Shown one piece after another: positions 1 through 10,700 of a DNA stretch of 60,478 nt. The notes beneath the pieces were generated by a model. The model had not been told where the DNA came from. It saw only the letters and a list, made by a program, of their open reading frames with translations, and did not search any database. This DNA is from Planctomycetota bacterium. GTDB taxonomy: Bacteria > Planctomycetota > UBA11346. Made by a program: the position numbers and the translations under genes. Each line of letters starts with the position of its first letter. Within the stretch, counting starts at the first letter, position 1. The stretch spans positions 1 to 60,478 of the forward strand of contig JANQLF010000215.1 of assembly GCA_028280785.1 (NCBI GenBank), in the 5' to 3' direction.

Positions 1-35
1 AAACAGGTCACAAAATGGTCTTTTTGAGTTTTCAA

Positions 36-72
36 ATATGGAACATATGCTACTATAGGTTACATAAGTAAC
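36..72. promoter_or_regulatory. Two short inverted repeats upstream of the first CAZyme-like gene
   Basis: ATATG-gaa-CATAT lies at 36-48 and GTTAC-ataa-GTAAC at 59-72, ending 20 bases before the start codon at 92. The second repeat differs at only two positions from a 14-mer at 11732-11745, ahead of the GH42-like gene, so it may be a shared operator. A ribosome binding site GGAG lies at 83-86. Short AT-rich repeats arise by chance, so confidence is low. Confidence 0.3.
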
Positions 73-91
73 TTTACTAACTGGAGCGGCC

Positions 92-2857
92 ATGTTGAAA
101 ACATCATCCATCAAAATACTCGCGCTGTTTATTGTATGCGGCTGCGCATTTGTTCACAGCGCTCAGGCCGAAGAAATCAATTTAATCGGTGCTGGTTCCA
201 AATGGAAACAAATGCCGGTGTTCTTTCCACCAGCTGTTTCTGAAGCCTCAGCCAAGGCAGCAGGTAAAGAAACCGATTTGGCATCGCGTACTAAAATGTT
301 AGCCAAGCGTGTAGCGAGTGGATTTGATACCGAACGCTTACCTGAAGGCTGGCAGAATCCGACGTTCGATGATTACGATTGGTTAAACGCTGCGGCATCT
401 GGATTTACTAAAGGAGGTTGGGGCCAGAACCCCGGATGGGGCCCTGTGGGACCGCGCCTTTCAGATCCCTACATTACTGCATTAGGTCAAGTTGGACTGC
501 GCGGCAGTTTTGAGGTGAAGGATAAAAGTAAGGTAAACAAATTAACATTAAGCGCTGCCTTTCGTGGGGGAGCCATCGTTTATTTAAATGGCAAGGAAGT
601 TGCGCGTAAGGCATTACCAGCTGGCGACATTGCCTACAATACACCCGCTGAAGATTATCCAGCTGAAGCATTTTTTGTGACTAAGGGTGATAAAAAAGAG
701 GCACTGCATTGGTACAATCATCGTAAAACAAAAGAAAATGATTATAGTAAGCAGTGGGCACTACGTGAGCGTAGAGTAGAAAATATAGAAATTGACCCCG
801 CACTATTGAACAACGGAAAAAATGTAATCGCGGTGCAGATGCATCGCGCCAACTATCCGATTGAATGCAAGGCAAAGAAAGTCGGTTTGTGCTTTGCTAC
901 CATCGGTTTATCCGAATTCTTTTTAAAGGCAGATACGGCTGCTGATAATGTGGTGACGGCATGTGAACGTCCTGATGGTTTTCAGGTATGGACAAGCAAT
1001 GCATGGGAGGCTGTGCACACCACCGATTTTGGTAGTGCTGTAAACAAAGATCAGTCGGTTAAATTAGCAGGCGCAAAAAACGGAACCTTTCCAGGACAGA
1101 TCATAATTGGATCAACCGCAGACATCGAAAGCCTCAGTGTGAAAGCCGGAGATTTAAAAGGTTCGAATGGTGTCATAAAGTCTAAGAATATTCGCATTAA
1201 ATATGCGGCACTCAATCCAACCCATAGTGGAGGGTTTTCTTGGAGTACCGGTTTAAGTGCCCAGCGCTTTGACTTATTACTTGATAGCTGCCCAACGAGT
1301 ATTCCTGTTGCTAAAGCGGGACAAACCCCAGGTCATCAAAAGGTTTTCCGTGATACCTTGGGCATGCCGGTTGAGCCGAAGCAGGCAGCTATTCAACCGG
1401 TGTGGTTTTTCATTGATGTGCCCAAAGACGCAGCAGCAGGTCTGTACACCGGCTCACTGAGCATCGCAGCCAATAATCAAGAACCAGTTAGTGTGCCGAT
1501 AGAATTACATGTTTCTGATTGGGTGCTTCCAGACGTCAAAGATTATACGCCACCATACTTTATGTCACAGTCACCAGATTCGATCGCCGAATTATATAAA
1601 GTCAAAATGTGGTCTGAGGAGCATTGGAAACACATCGAAGCGTCTATGAAATTAATGGGCGAATTTGGTAACGGCGGTTTAATGCTGCCTTTAATGGCCG
1701 AAACCTGTCTTGGTAATAAAGATGGTATGGTCACCTGGGTTAAGCAGGCAGATGGTACCTACACCCATGATTTTACTATTTTCGATCGCTACCTCGAAAC
1801 CGCTATGAAATACCATAAACTTGAACGCATGAAAGTCGTTGGGGTTGGTGTTTGGGGATACGAAGTTCGTCTTGATAAGAAGACCGGCGAAGAAAAACAG
1901 CAAGGCAAGATTACGGTTAAAAATAGCGCTGGTGAAACGTCGCACCTGATTTTACCGAAGTATGGCACTGAAGAGTGCATAGCATTATGGAAACCAGTCT
2001 TACTCGAGGTTAAAGAGAGATTAAAGAAATATAAACTCGAAGACAAATTAATGTTTGGCCATGGTGGCGACGCTTTTCCTATGCCTCATCAAGTTGCCAT
2101 GTTTAATGACATTTTACCAGGGACGCCATGGTATCGCGATTCACATTTTAACAGCCATGGAATGAAGTATGATCCAAACGATAAGAATAAGGTTGTTCCG
2201 GTGGGCAGTACTTCGATTGTCTGGGGTGGCGCAATTCCCGATCCTGCGCAAAAGCGTTTATATGGTTGGAAATATAATCCGATTCACATCGTATTTAATT
2301 TTAATCGTGCCGGCACTCATTGTTTAACTTTGAAGGGGTTTGCCGCACCATGGAGTTTCCGCATGTGGATGGAAAGCACCATCACTTGTGGGCGCAACGG
2401 TAATGGTCGCGTTGGTGCTGACTTCTTTAAATTAGGCGTCAATTTACGCGAACGTTGGGGTAAGGGTGCTAGAATAAGTTCAGAGGCTTTAGGTGGATCG
2501 AGCGGTACGCTTTTTGGTAGCTATCCGGATTCAGGAGTTGCTCAAATTGGATTAGGAAACAGTACCACCGATTTACTAGGTCCATCCAAAGACGGTCCAG
2601 TCACCACCATTCGTTATGAAAATGCTCGTGCTGGAAATCAAGAAGCTGAAGCGCGCATCTTTATCGAAAAAGCGATAATAGCTAAAACGCTGCCAGAAGA
2701 ATTGGCAAAGCAATGTCAGGATCATCTTGATACGCGTGCAAATGCTCTACGTATGTGGTCTCTATCGAGTAGCAAATCAATCGGCAGTTTCGCCTGGCGT
2801 CAAAGTAATCAAAAACTCTTTGATTTAGCTGGCAAAGTGGCGAAAATCAGCAAATAA
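92..2857 (+). CDS. Secreted multidomain protein, GH123/DUF4091-like (putative glycan-active enzyme)
   Basis: This is a 921-residue exported protein. Residues 1-26 form a signal peptide ending SAQA. Residues about 75-290 look like a jelly-roll module of the kind found at the front of GH2-type enzymes (GFDTERLPEGW, AIVYLNGKEVARK, NNGKNVIAVQMHR). After a linker, residues about 440-480 form a beta-sandwich (VPKDAAAGLYTGSLSI), followed by a probable barrel starting near VLPDVKDYTPPYF, an order typical of DUF4091/GH123 proteins. I could not assign catalytic residues, so activity on glycans is inferred from architecture. The start has GGAG six bases upstream. The gene lies 12 bases before the PQQ-propeller gene and is probably cotranscribed with it. 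A non-catalytic binding protein is an alternative. Confidence 0.6.
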   Translation: MLKTSSIKILALFIVCGCAFVHSAQAEEINLIGAGSKWKQMPVFFPPAVSEASAKAAGKETDLASRTKMLAKRVASGFDTERLPEGWQNPTFDDYDWLNAAASGFTKGGWGQNPGWGPVGPRLSDPYITALGQVGLRGSFEVKDKSKVNKLTLSAAFRGGAIVYLNGKEVARKALPAGDIAYNTPAEDYPAEAFFVTKGDKKEALHWYNHRKTKENDYSKQWALRERRVENIEIDPALLNNGKNVIAVQMHRANYPIECKAKKVGLCFATIGLSEFFLKADTAADNVVTACERPDGFQVWTSNAWEAVHTTDFGSAVNKDQSVKLAGAKNGTFPGQIIIGSTADIESLSVKAGDLKGSNGVIKSKNIRIKYAALNPTHSGGFSWSTGLSAQRFDLLLDSCPTSIPVAKAGQTPGHQKVFRDTLGMPVEPKQAAIQPVWFFIDVPKDAAAGLYTGSLSIAANNQEPVSVPIELHVSDWVLPDVKDYTPPYFMSQSPDSIAELYKVKMWSEEHWKHIEASMKLMGEFGNGGLMLPLMAETCLGNKDGMVTWVKQADGTYTHDFTIFDRYLETAMKYHKLERMKVVGVGVWGYEVRLDKKTGEEKQQGKITVKNSAGETSHLILPKYGTEECIALWKPVLLEVKERLKKYKLEDKLMFGHGGDAFPMPHQVAMFNDILPGTPWYRDSHFNSHGMKYDPNDKNKVVPVGSTSIVWGGAIPDPAQKRLYGWKYNPIHIVFNFNRAGTHCLTLKGFAAPWSFRMWMESTITCGRNGNGRVGADFFKLGVNLRERWGKGARISSEALGGSSGTLFGSYPDSGVAQIGLGNSTTDLLGPSKDGPVTTIRYENARAGNQEAEARIFIEKAIIAKTLPEELAKQCQDHLDTRANALRMWSLSSSKSIGSFAWRQSNQKLFDLAGKVAKISK

Positions 2858-2869
2858 GGTCTACCAACG

Positions 2870-5800
2870 ATGCTTCGATGTAAATATATTTCAGTCCTCT
2901 CGTTTCTCATCTTATCTATGAGTAGCCTTGCAGCCCAGGATACGGCAGCTCTGCTTGCAGACATTAATGAGATCAGTAGTGAGCAAGCCGGATTGTGTAC
3001 GGTCTTACATCCGAGTAATGACGATTTAATTCTGGCATTAGCCTCGAACGGCAAGCGTATTGTTCATGGAATATGCAGCGATGTGCAAACTGCTGCAAAG
3101 ATTCGCATAAAAATAGGTGAAACCGAAGTGGCTGGAAATATTAGTGTCGAGCCACATGTACTTAAACCGTTGCCCTACAATGCGCGTAGTGTTGATTTAA
3201 TTGTGGGTACAGCTGATCCAACAGTGTTAATAAAGCAGGGTCTTGATGCGGCTGACATCATGCGTGTTTTGACCCCGTATGGAAAATTATGCTTAGCAGT
3301 TACTGCGGAACAGAAAAACGATGTTAAAGCGTGGTTGGATAAAGCTAAAATAAGTGATTACACCTTTGTTAAAAAATCACAGGAGTGGTTGTTCATTACT
3401 AAACCACGCAACAAAGGACTCGACGATTGGTCCCATCGCGGTCATGGGGCCGATGGCAATCCTGTTTCACGAGACCAGGTTTTAGAGGCACCAACCTTGT
3501 TGCAATGGATTGTTGGGCCAACGCGTAATTATGGACGTGGTGATAGTGGTGTACTCGCTCATCGACCAAACGGTGTGATATCAGCGAATGGTCGTAACTA
3601 TTACGTCATGGGTCATAATATAGCTGCACGTAATTCGTTTAATGGGGTCGCATTGTGGATTAAATATTTCGGTTCAATTAATATGTCTTTGGTCGTTGCT
3701 GATGAAAATTCCCTGTTCCTCAATGTAAATGGCAAATTACTTGAGCTCGATGGGCGAACAGGTGAAACCAAGCGAACTTTGGCAGAGAATGCAAAATTTT
3801 CGCAATTGTTAGTAAGTGATGGTTATGTATTGGGCTTGAGCAATGGAGGTGTTAAAGCCTTTAATCTTAAAGACGGCAAGGAGGCCTGGGCACATAGCGG
3901 TCGCTTGGGCTCACTACGTATTAAAGATGGAAACATTTATGCCATACCAGCAAGTGGTTCTTTAGCTTGTTTCAATCTCAGTGATGGCAAAGAATTATGG
4001 AAGGCGGATACGAGTGGAGTCTTACCTGAAAAAGCAGGACTGGCTTTAGTGTCGGATGAGCGCTTAGTCTTTATTGAAAAACAGAAAAAGGCTACGCCGG
4101 TATTTGTATTCGATGCCAAGGACGGCAAAAAACTGTGGTCTATGCAAAGCGATCGTGGTGGCTCAGGGGTGTTCGCTGCAAATGGTCATTTATGGGTTGA
4201 ACATGTTTCACCTAAAAAGCCAAAGAAAGGCGTTAATAGTTTATGGATTGGCTATGATATAAAATCGGGGTCAGAGAAATTCCGCAATATTGGTCCTGCG
4301 AATGTGAAATATCGTTGTCATCCTGTGTATGCGACTGATCGGTTCATGATTGCTAACCGCCCCTTATATTTTATGGATTGGAAGACTGGAGAAGCCAAAG
4401 CCTTTGAGGCTACACGTGCTCAATGTGGCACAGCGTATATTTTAGCCCAAGGGATGTTTTTTGGTCTTTATACGACTCCAGGAAAATGCATGTGTATCTC
4501 GACAGCGATTGCCGGCATTACTGCCTTTGCAGCAGATGGAAGCATGAATGGTGAAATTGAAGGTGAAAAAGAAAATCGATTGGTATTAGGTAAGGCTCAG
4601 GCACCGACAGCTGAAGAAGAAGATGCTAACGATTTATGGTCGATTTATCGCAAGGATGCACGTCGTAGCAGTAGTACTGCGGCAGCTGTACCGTCACAAT
4701 TAAAGCTGGCTTGGAAAAACACCTTAAAAGAAGATATCAATTTAAAGAAATTATTGATGCAAGATTGGAAGGTGAGTCGACCGAGTGGTGATCGCATTTC
4801 CGCACCAACTGTCGGCGGTGGCAAAACCTTTGTTGCCTTAACCCATGAACATCAAGTCAAAGCTATCGATGTTAAAACCGGTAAAACCACATGGACTGTG
4901 CATACGCCAGCACGCGTTACTGCGCCTCCAGCGTATTATAAAGGATTATGCATCTACGGCTGTCACAATGGTTGGGTGTATTGTGTGCGTGCTGATAATG
5001 GCGAATCGGTATGGAGTTTTCGCGCTGCACCAGGCGAGCGTCGCATGATGGCCTATGGTCAATTAGAGTCTGCTTGGCCTATTGCTGGTGGTGTATTATT
5101 GGTTGATAATTTAGCGTATGTAGTTGCTGGTCGCTTAACTGAAACCGATGGTGGATTATATATCAGCGCCTTAGAGCCACAGACTGGTAAGCTAGTTTGG
5201 TCAGAGCGCCGCGGACGTGTTGATGGTAAGCCGTTTGGGGCATACCAACCACGACGCGTGGAAACTTACGTTGGCGCGGTCGATATGTTAACTTCGGATG
5301 GAAAAATAATTGGCATGGCTGGCAGTCACCGTGGTCGTATGGACTGCAAAACAGGTGCTGCTGTTAATCATTATAATCATGCGATTCCTTTTGGTTGGAA
5401 TCCGACTCGCTTCCGTACTGATCAATATGGTACGCGTACCGTTCCGGTTGCCTATTTAAAGAAATCCTACATTGGCGTTGATCGTAAAACCAAAGCGATT
5501 CGTCGCTACGGCAACAATGGCTGGAATTATTCACCGCCATCGGGTAGTCGCGTAGAAAGCATTGTAGCCATTACCGATAACGCCCAGGAGGTGAAGGTCA
5601 GTAATTGGCGACCGTCCGCACAAGCAGTTTTAGTTAGCAAGGCACCAAACATTGACGGTAAAATCGATGCCGCTTTTGAAAAACAAGGGACGCCACTGCA
5701 TTACGTCTACTTAAATGGTCGCAAGAATAAGCAGCGCGAAGCAACGACGGCATGGATGCTGTGTGATAAAGAAAATCTCTACATCGCATTCCGTTGTGCT

Positions 5801-6514
5801 AAAAAAGACCCGAACAATGTTGTTGCTAAGAAAACCAAACGCGACGATGGAGTATGGCAGGATGAGGCAGTTGAAATATTCTTAGATCCTAAAAATACAC
5901 GAACAAAAAGTTATATTCACATCATTATTAATTCTCAGGCAGTTATTCAGGATATGTTGAATGGAAATAAAAAATGGGATGGTGAATTTATTGTTAAAGC
6001 AGGGAAGGAGGAAGCCGCGTGGACGGTCGAAATTCAAATTCCATTTAACTCCATTGGTGTTGATCTTGCCAAAGATAAAATTTGGTCTGTCAATTTAAAT
6101 CGCAGTGCACGAAAAGTTGATGGTACCAATGTAGATGAAGACACGGCATGGTCAGCGACTAATACCGACTCATCACATATGCCGGATATGTTTGGTTATG
6201 TATGGATGAGTGCGGCTCAGGGCGGTGATGACCAATCTGCATTTGATAAATGGCAGGCAGGTTTACCGAAAAAACCGGTGCAACAGAAAAAGGCTGAAGG
6301 TTCTTTTGAGCGACTCTTGCTTGCAGCTATGGCCAAAGATAGCAAGGACATGACTAAGGGTGGTGAACTGCATGTATTATCATTAGATAACGGTAAATTA
6401 CTCAGCAAATGTGATTTGCCATGTGCACCAGCCCATGATGGTATTGCTGTTGCAGGCGGGAAGGTTTTTGTGACTTTACGTGATACGACGGTCGTATGTT
6501 TATCGGGAGAATAA
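2870..6514 (+). CDS. Secreted PQQ-type beta-propeller protein with degenerate methyltransferase-like head and CBM9-like insert
   Basis: This 1214-residue protein has a signal peptide (about 1-22, ending LAAQ). Residues about 40-178 resemble a Rossmann methyltransferase (GLCTVLHPSNDDLILALA; ARSVDLIVGT; DIMRVLTPYGKLCLAV), but the usual Gly-rich SAM loop is not evident, so it is probably a relic or scaffold. From about 184 (LDDWSHRGHGADGNPVS) it becomes a PQQ/BamB-like propeller with repeated LKDGKEAW- and LSDGKELW-type blades. Residues about 923-1110 form a CBM9-like sandwich (APNIDGKIDAAFEKQ, DEAVEIFLDP, AWTVEIQIPFNSIGV). The last ~60 residues return to a propeller blade (LHVLSLDNGKLLS), so the CBM9-like unit sits inside the propeller. 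Such proteins are common in planctomycetes and Lentisphaerae and their role is unknown. A link to carbohydrate sensing or processing with the upstream gene is inferred. Confidence 0.72.
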   Translation: MLRCKYISVLSFLILSMSSLAAQDTAALLADINEISSEQAGLCTVLHPSNDDLILALASNGKRIVHGICSDVQTAAKIRIKIGETEVAGNISVEPHVLKPLPYNARSVDLIVGTADPTVLIKQGLDAADIMRVLTPYGKLCLAVTAEQKNDVKAWLDKAKISDYTFVKKSQEWLFITKPRNKGLDDWSHRGHGADGNPVSRDQVLEAPTLLQWIVGPTRNYGRGDSGVLAHRPNGVISANGRNYYVMGHNIAARNSFNGVALWIKYFGSINMSLVVADENSLFLNVNGKLLELDGRTGETKRTLAENAKFSQLLVSDGYVLGLSNGGVKAFNLKDGKEAWAHSGRLGSLRIKDGNIYAIPASGSLACFNLSDGKELWKADTSGVLPEKAGLALVSDERLVFIEKQKKATPVFVFDAKDGKKLWSMQSDRGGSGVFAANGHLWVEHVSPKKPKKGVNSLWIGYDIKSGSEKFRNIGPANVKYRCHPVYATDRFMIANRPLYFMDWKTGEAKAFEATRAQCGTAYILAQGMFFGLYTTPGKCMCISTAIAGITAFAADGSMNGEIEGEKENRLVLGKAQAPTAEEEDANDLWSIYRKDARRSSSTAAAVPSQLKLAWKNTLKEDINLKKLLMQDWKVSRPSGDRISAPTVGGGKTFVALTHEHQVKAIDVKTGKTTWTVHTPARVTAPPAYYKGLCIYGCHNGWVYCVRADNGESVWSFRAAPGERRMMAYGQLESAWPIAGGVLLVDNLAYVVAGRLTETDGGLYISALEPQTGKLVWSERRGRVDGKPFGAYQPRRVETYVGAVDMLTSDGKIIGMAGSHRGRMDCKTGAAVNHYNHAIPFGWNPTRFRTDQYGTRTVPVAYLKKSYIGVDRKTKAIRRYGNNGWNYSPPSGSRVESIVAITDNAQEVKVSNWRPSAQAVLVSKAPNIDGKIDAAFEKQGTPLHYVYLNGRKNKQREATTAWMLCDKENLYIAFRCAKKDPNNVVAKKTKRDDGVWQDEAVEIFLDPKNTRTKSYIHIIINSQAVIQDMLNGNKKWDGEFIVKAGKEEAAWTVEIQIPFNSIGVDLAKDKIWSVNLNRSARKVDGTNVDEDTAWSATNTDSSHMPDMFGYVWMSAAQGGDDQSAFDKWQAGLPKKPVQQKKAEGSFERLLLAAMAKDSKDMTKGGELHVLSLDNGKLLSKCDLPCAPAHDGIAVAGGKVFVTLRDTTVVCLSGE

Positions 6515-6517
6515 GGC

Positions 6518-7717
6518 TCAGCGTTTGCGTGCTTTAAAATTATGGTTGTCAAACTCTTTGCCACCAAGTAATAACACTTTGAAATTCAATGTATCTTTAT
6601 CAAATGAAAACAATTGAATATGGTGATCAGACCCAGTTTTTGCCGGAGCTTTAAGATACCATAAATTCGTATCAGGTTTGCGTTGATCGACTCCGAATCC
6701 ACCTTCGCCCACATAGACGACGCCGTCTTTTGCGTGTTTATGTTGGCGAATTGGTACCGTTCGCTTAATTAAATGGCCATCGCATTCGATGGCGACGTCC
6801 AAGTTATACTTTTCAAATAAGGGTACCCAGTTCATTTGTGCAAAATGAGGTGGCTTAAATGCTGGGAAAACCGGAGAATGATAATTTGCCAATTGCCAAC
6901 GTACCTTTTGATGTTTGGCTAATGTGCTATCTAAAAATGTTTTTTGTACACCTGCCGTTGGGATATTGGTGTTGAGGGTTATAAGCAGGACCGAAGGTGA
7001 AAGCAGCAGTGCAAAATAATTATCTTTACCGCCTGGGGTGTCAAATATTTGATTATAGAGTTCACCTTTTTCTTCGTGATTGCCTCGTGTTGGAATAATT
7101 GGTAGCAAACGACCGGTGGGTGTGGTGCAATGTGCGTGATCTTTTAACCAGGCCATCCATTGATGAATGCTAGTACCGTCATCAACATAGTCCCCGCCAT
7201 GGCACAGAGCGATAATTTCTTTATCTGCAGCAGCTTGTTGAGCGATGAGCTTGTTAATGTTACGACGATTGACGCGGTTGCTGCGAGAATCACCACCGGC
7301 AATAAACTTAAAGGATTGGTCTGGATTGTCGGGTGCAGTAATAAAATGAAATTCTTGCGAGTTGCCTTTATGACCGACGATAGTGAAGTAATGCGTCGTC
7401 CAAGGTTTTAAATCGCTCAATTGTGCATGGTGATAGTAAAAGGTGGTACTTGGTTTATCAGTGCCGATATAGGCCCCTTCTCGATCTTGTACTTTTTTAA
7501 ATCGATAATCGGCTAAGGTCTTTCTTGGTTCTGTGTCATAATAAATAACGTGTTTTTTGCCTAGACTTGTACTCGACCACGCGATACTAGCTTCGCTTTG
7601 TGGATTCGTTGACCAGATGATACGAACATGCTTTGGTGTTTCAGCAGCATATATTCCAATGGTTACAGAAAAGAAAAGTAAAGTTAGCTTAGCGAAAAGA
7701 GTAGAGCACTGCAACAT
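6518..7717 (-). CDS. Secreted metallophosphoesterase, purple acid phosphatase-like
   Basis: This 399-residue protein has a signal peptide (about 1-25) and an N-terminal Fn3-like domain of the purple acid phosphatase type (about 27-128). A calcineurin-like metallophosphoesterase domain follows. Visible metal motifs are AGGDSRSNR (Asp143), CHGGDYVDD (Asp176), RGNHEE (Asn213/His214), ANYHSPVFP and DGHLIKR. The last corresponds to the usual GHxH motif but lacks its second His, so metal coordination may differ. The start codon shares one base with the stop of the upstream kinase gene (TAATG), implying translational coupling. The product probably hydrolyses phosphoesters in the periplasm or outside the cell; the substrate is unknown. 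Its 3' end is convergent with the PQQ-propeller gene three bases away. Confidence 0.8.
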   Translation of the reverse strand: MLQCSTLFAKLTLLFFSVTIGIYAAETPKHVRIIWSTNPQSEASIAWSSTSLGKKHVIYYDTEPRKTLADYRFKKVQDREGAYIGTDKPSTTFYYHHAQLSDLKPWTTHYFTIVGHKGNSQEFHFITAPDNPDQSFKFIAGGDSRSNRVNRRNINKLIAQQAAADKEIIALCHGGDYVDDGTSIHQWMAWLKDHAHCTTPTGRLLPIIPTRGNHEEKGELYNQIFDTPGGKDNYFALLLSPSVLLITLNTNIPTAGVQKTFLDSTLAKHQKVRWQLANYHSPVFPAFKPPHFAQMNWVPLFEKYNLDVAIECDGHLIKRTVPIRQHKHAKDGVVYVGEGGFGVDQRKPDTNLWYLKAPAKTGSDHHIQLFSFDKDTLNFKVLLLGGKEFDNHNFKARKR

Positions 7718-10700
7718 TATTCAAGAGCCTCAAGACGGCTTTTGACAAATATCTTAATACTCCAGAGATCGTGGGTTAAATGCGATGGTAGAGATTGATA
7801 CTGATGGTAATTGTCAACCGCTTGTTTTCGATCACCGTACAAATCATGGTGAACAGCATAATAAAGATAGAGATCACGTTTAAGGAATAATTGCAGTGGT
7901 TGCTTTTTAAATTCCTCCACAGTAATTTCACCGAGCAAGAGGCTGGCATTATTCCAGAGCCGCATCTCTTGCATCGGTCTCTTCTCTTGCCAAATAGTTG
8001 TTAAATATTCTTTTAAATTATCCGGTTTTCCGTTTAGGTGATCAAGTATAGGGACTAGAAAGCTTGTCGAAAACATTTGTGATCTATTAATCATTTTGTA
8101 AGCATTTAAATTATCCATGTAATCTCTTAAATCTTCCAAGGCAGATTGCTTGCCTTTCAGATAGCGAGATAAATGTATGCAGGCATTTGCTTCAATATTA
8201 CCGGGGTCATCATCGAACAAACTCAAATAGCGTTCTAGCTGACCAGTTGCTAATAGTGCAGAATTTTCACCCCATAATTTTCCAGGAAATCGTTCGATCA
8301 TTTCAGCGTGTTTGCCTTGGGCCCGGAGTATGCGCGCTAAGCTGCGATCGTTGTGTCCATACAGCTCAAGGGCTCTATCAAATTGACCGGTGGCGATTAA
8401 TGATTCTAGCACAGGTGTTGGCAGGTCTGCAAATTCATTGATGACTTTATCAAATTTACCCATGCTCACATAAGCCCAGCCTGTTGTATGTCGATGCTGT
8501 GGGAAGCGGCGTACTACTTCTTCAAAACGACCCATGGTTGATAGGGCGCGCGCTACTAAATTGCCTTGATTGGGAATGGCAGTAAGAACTTTATCAACTT
8601 CACCAAGTAGTTGATAACCGCGGGTAATTTCATGCCCAAAGGTTTGGTCGTTAGGAAAATGCCGCTCCCGGATGCGCATGAGTTCTTTTAAAAGGTAGGT
8701 ATTACCTTTCTCTATAGCGCGTTTTAAGAAAATTGACCACTTAACTTTGAGGGTGGCATTTTCTTCTGATTCGAGAGCATCAAATTGCCGTTCGATAGAT
8801 GCGCACAGGTGCTTGTATTCTTGGTTTTGGTAGAGTTCACTCCATCGGTAATAGGTTATTTCGGTCTGATACACCGAATCCTTTATCTGATTCCAAGTCC
8901 TATATGCCTTTTCGTTGTTATTGACTTTAAAATAACTTAAGCCTTGCTTGAAAATAGCTTCCTCTCCAGTTTCGGTGCCTTTATACATCAGACTGATTTT
9001 ATGGTAACGGTCAGCAGCTTTATGAAAAAGCTCATTGTCGAATAAGATATCACCAGTTATGATAATATTAGTGATTTCTGGTAATTCTCGATTGTAGATA
9101 CGAATGTTATCAAAGGACTTGCCGTCATAAAACCCATAGAAGCCAATGTATCCAGAATTGAGTGGTAACGGGAGGTCATAGGAACATATTAATTCCCCAT
9201 CTAAAGAGAGGCGTAATTTTTTCCCATCGATTTCACCGCTGATTTTATATTCGACCCCGACATCAAGTGACTTGGCATGGTAATCAAGTCGTCCATCTGG
9301 TGCAACAATAGTTGAGCATTCATTACCTTGCCCACCATTTTGCATGTAATAAGCGATCTTGGGTTTGCCGTATTCATCGGCGTCATAGAGATCGGGCGTA
9401 TAGACGAGTGTGAGATCCCCAGGTGAAAACCCTTCAATTGTTTTGCCTACAAAATCAACACGTACACCGCCATTAATAGGATATTTATAAAAGGCGTAGC
9501 AGCCCGGACCATTTTGAGTGACAAATTGATTATCTTTAACGGTGAAGGAATTGTCGACTATCAGCCAGTCATCTTCCCAGTTACTGTTAGCATCGAAGTT
9601 TTCAACGTATATGGGTTCACCCCAGCCTGCATATTCACGTAGTTGTTGTTGATACATGAACCAGGCAGCGCCAGCGATAATTATAATGATAAGTGCAATC
9701 CATTTGAAGTTGGATTTATTTTTAATAGCCCATTGTTTTACAAATTCAGTAAAACTGTAGTGGTGAGCATGAACAATACCGCCTATTAAAAACGTCTTGA
9801 GTTCGTCGATGAGTTCTTGCGCGGAGTTGTAGCGGTCTTGTGCTTTGGGCTCTAGGCATTTCATCAGAATCGCATAAAGAGGTGGAGGTATGCGATTCTT
9901 TTCTGATTCATTTAATTCAACAATGTTCCCTTTTTTCTTGGCTTCCCAAAATGAATTGATGTCTCCAGTATCCACCGGTGTTCGTTTAAATAAAACATGA
10001 AAAAGCGTGGTGCCGATGCAGTAAATATCGCTCGACTCATCTGCGGCCAAGCGTCGTGCTTGTTCTGGACTCATGTAGACCGGAGTCCCAGCCATTTTCC
10101 CATCATGAAGAATTTCTTCATTGGCATCGGTGGCAATGCCCCAATCAACGACGCGAACTTCACCGTAGGCGCCAAGCATGACGTTGTCCGGTTTAATGTC
10201 GCGGTGGATAATACCGCGCGAGTGCGCATAGGCGATGGTTTCACAGACTTTGATAAAGATATTTACAATCTCACCAACGTCGCTGTGTTCCGAATCTAAA
10301 TTGCTGTAGTTAATACGTTTGCTGGTTGAATCTATTTCAGTCAATTTGGTCAGTGGGATGCCATCCACTTTTTTCATCGAGTAATAAACTTGTTTGTCGT
10401 CAGAATATTCCAAATCATAAATCGGTAAAATATTTGGATGGTCCAAACGCGAAGTGATTAATGCCTCGTGAATAAATTTTCTAATTTTTTCTTCGTTGCC
10501 GGAATGTTTTTTAGACAGGAACTTTACGGCTATGGCACGGTCAAGATTGTGGTCAAGAATTTCAAAAACGGCGCCGCCACTGCCTTTGCCAAGCGTGTCA
10601 CCAATACTGTAACGTTGATCGTCCTCAGTTTGAAAATTTAATTTACGAAAAATATGTTGAGCGAGAAAGGTTGGTATTTTGATCTCAGCATCGTCAGTGC

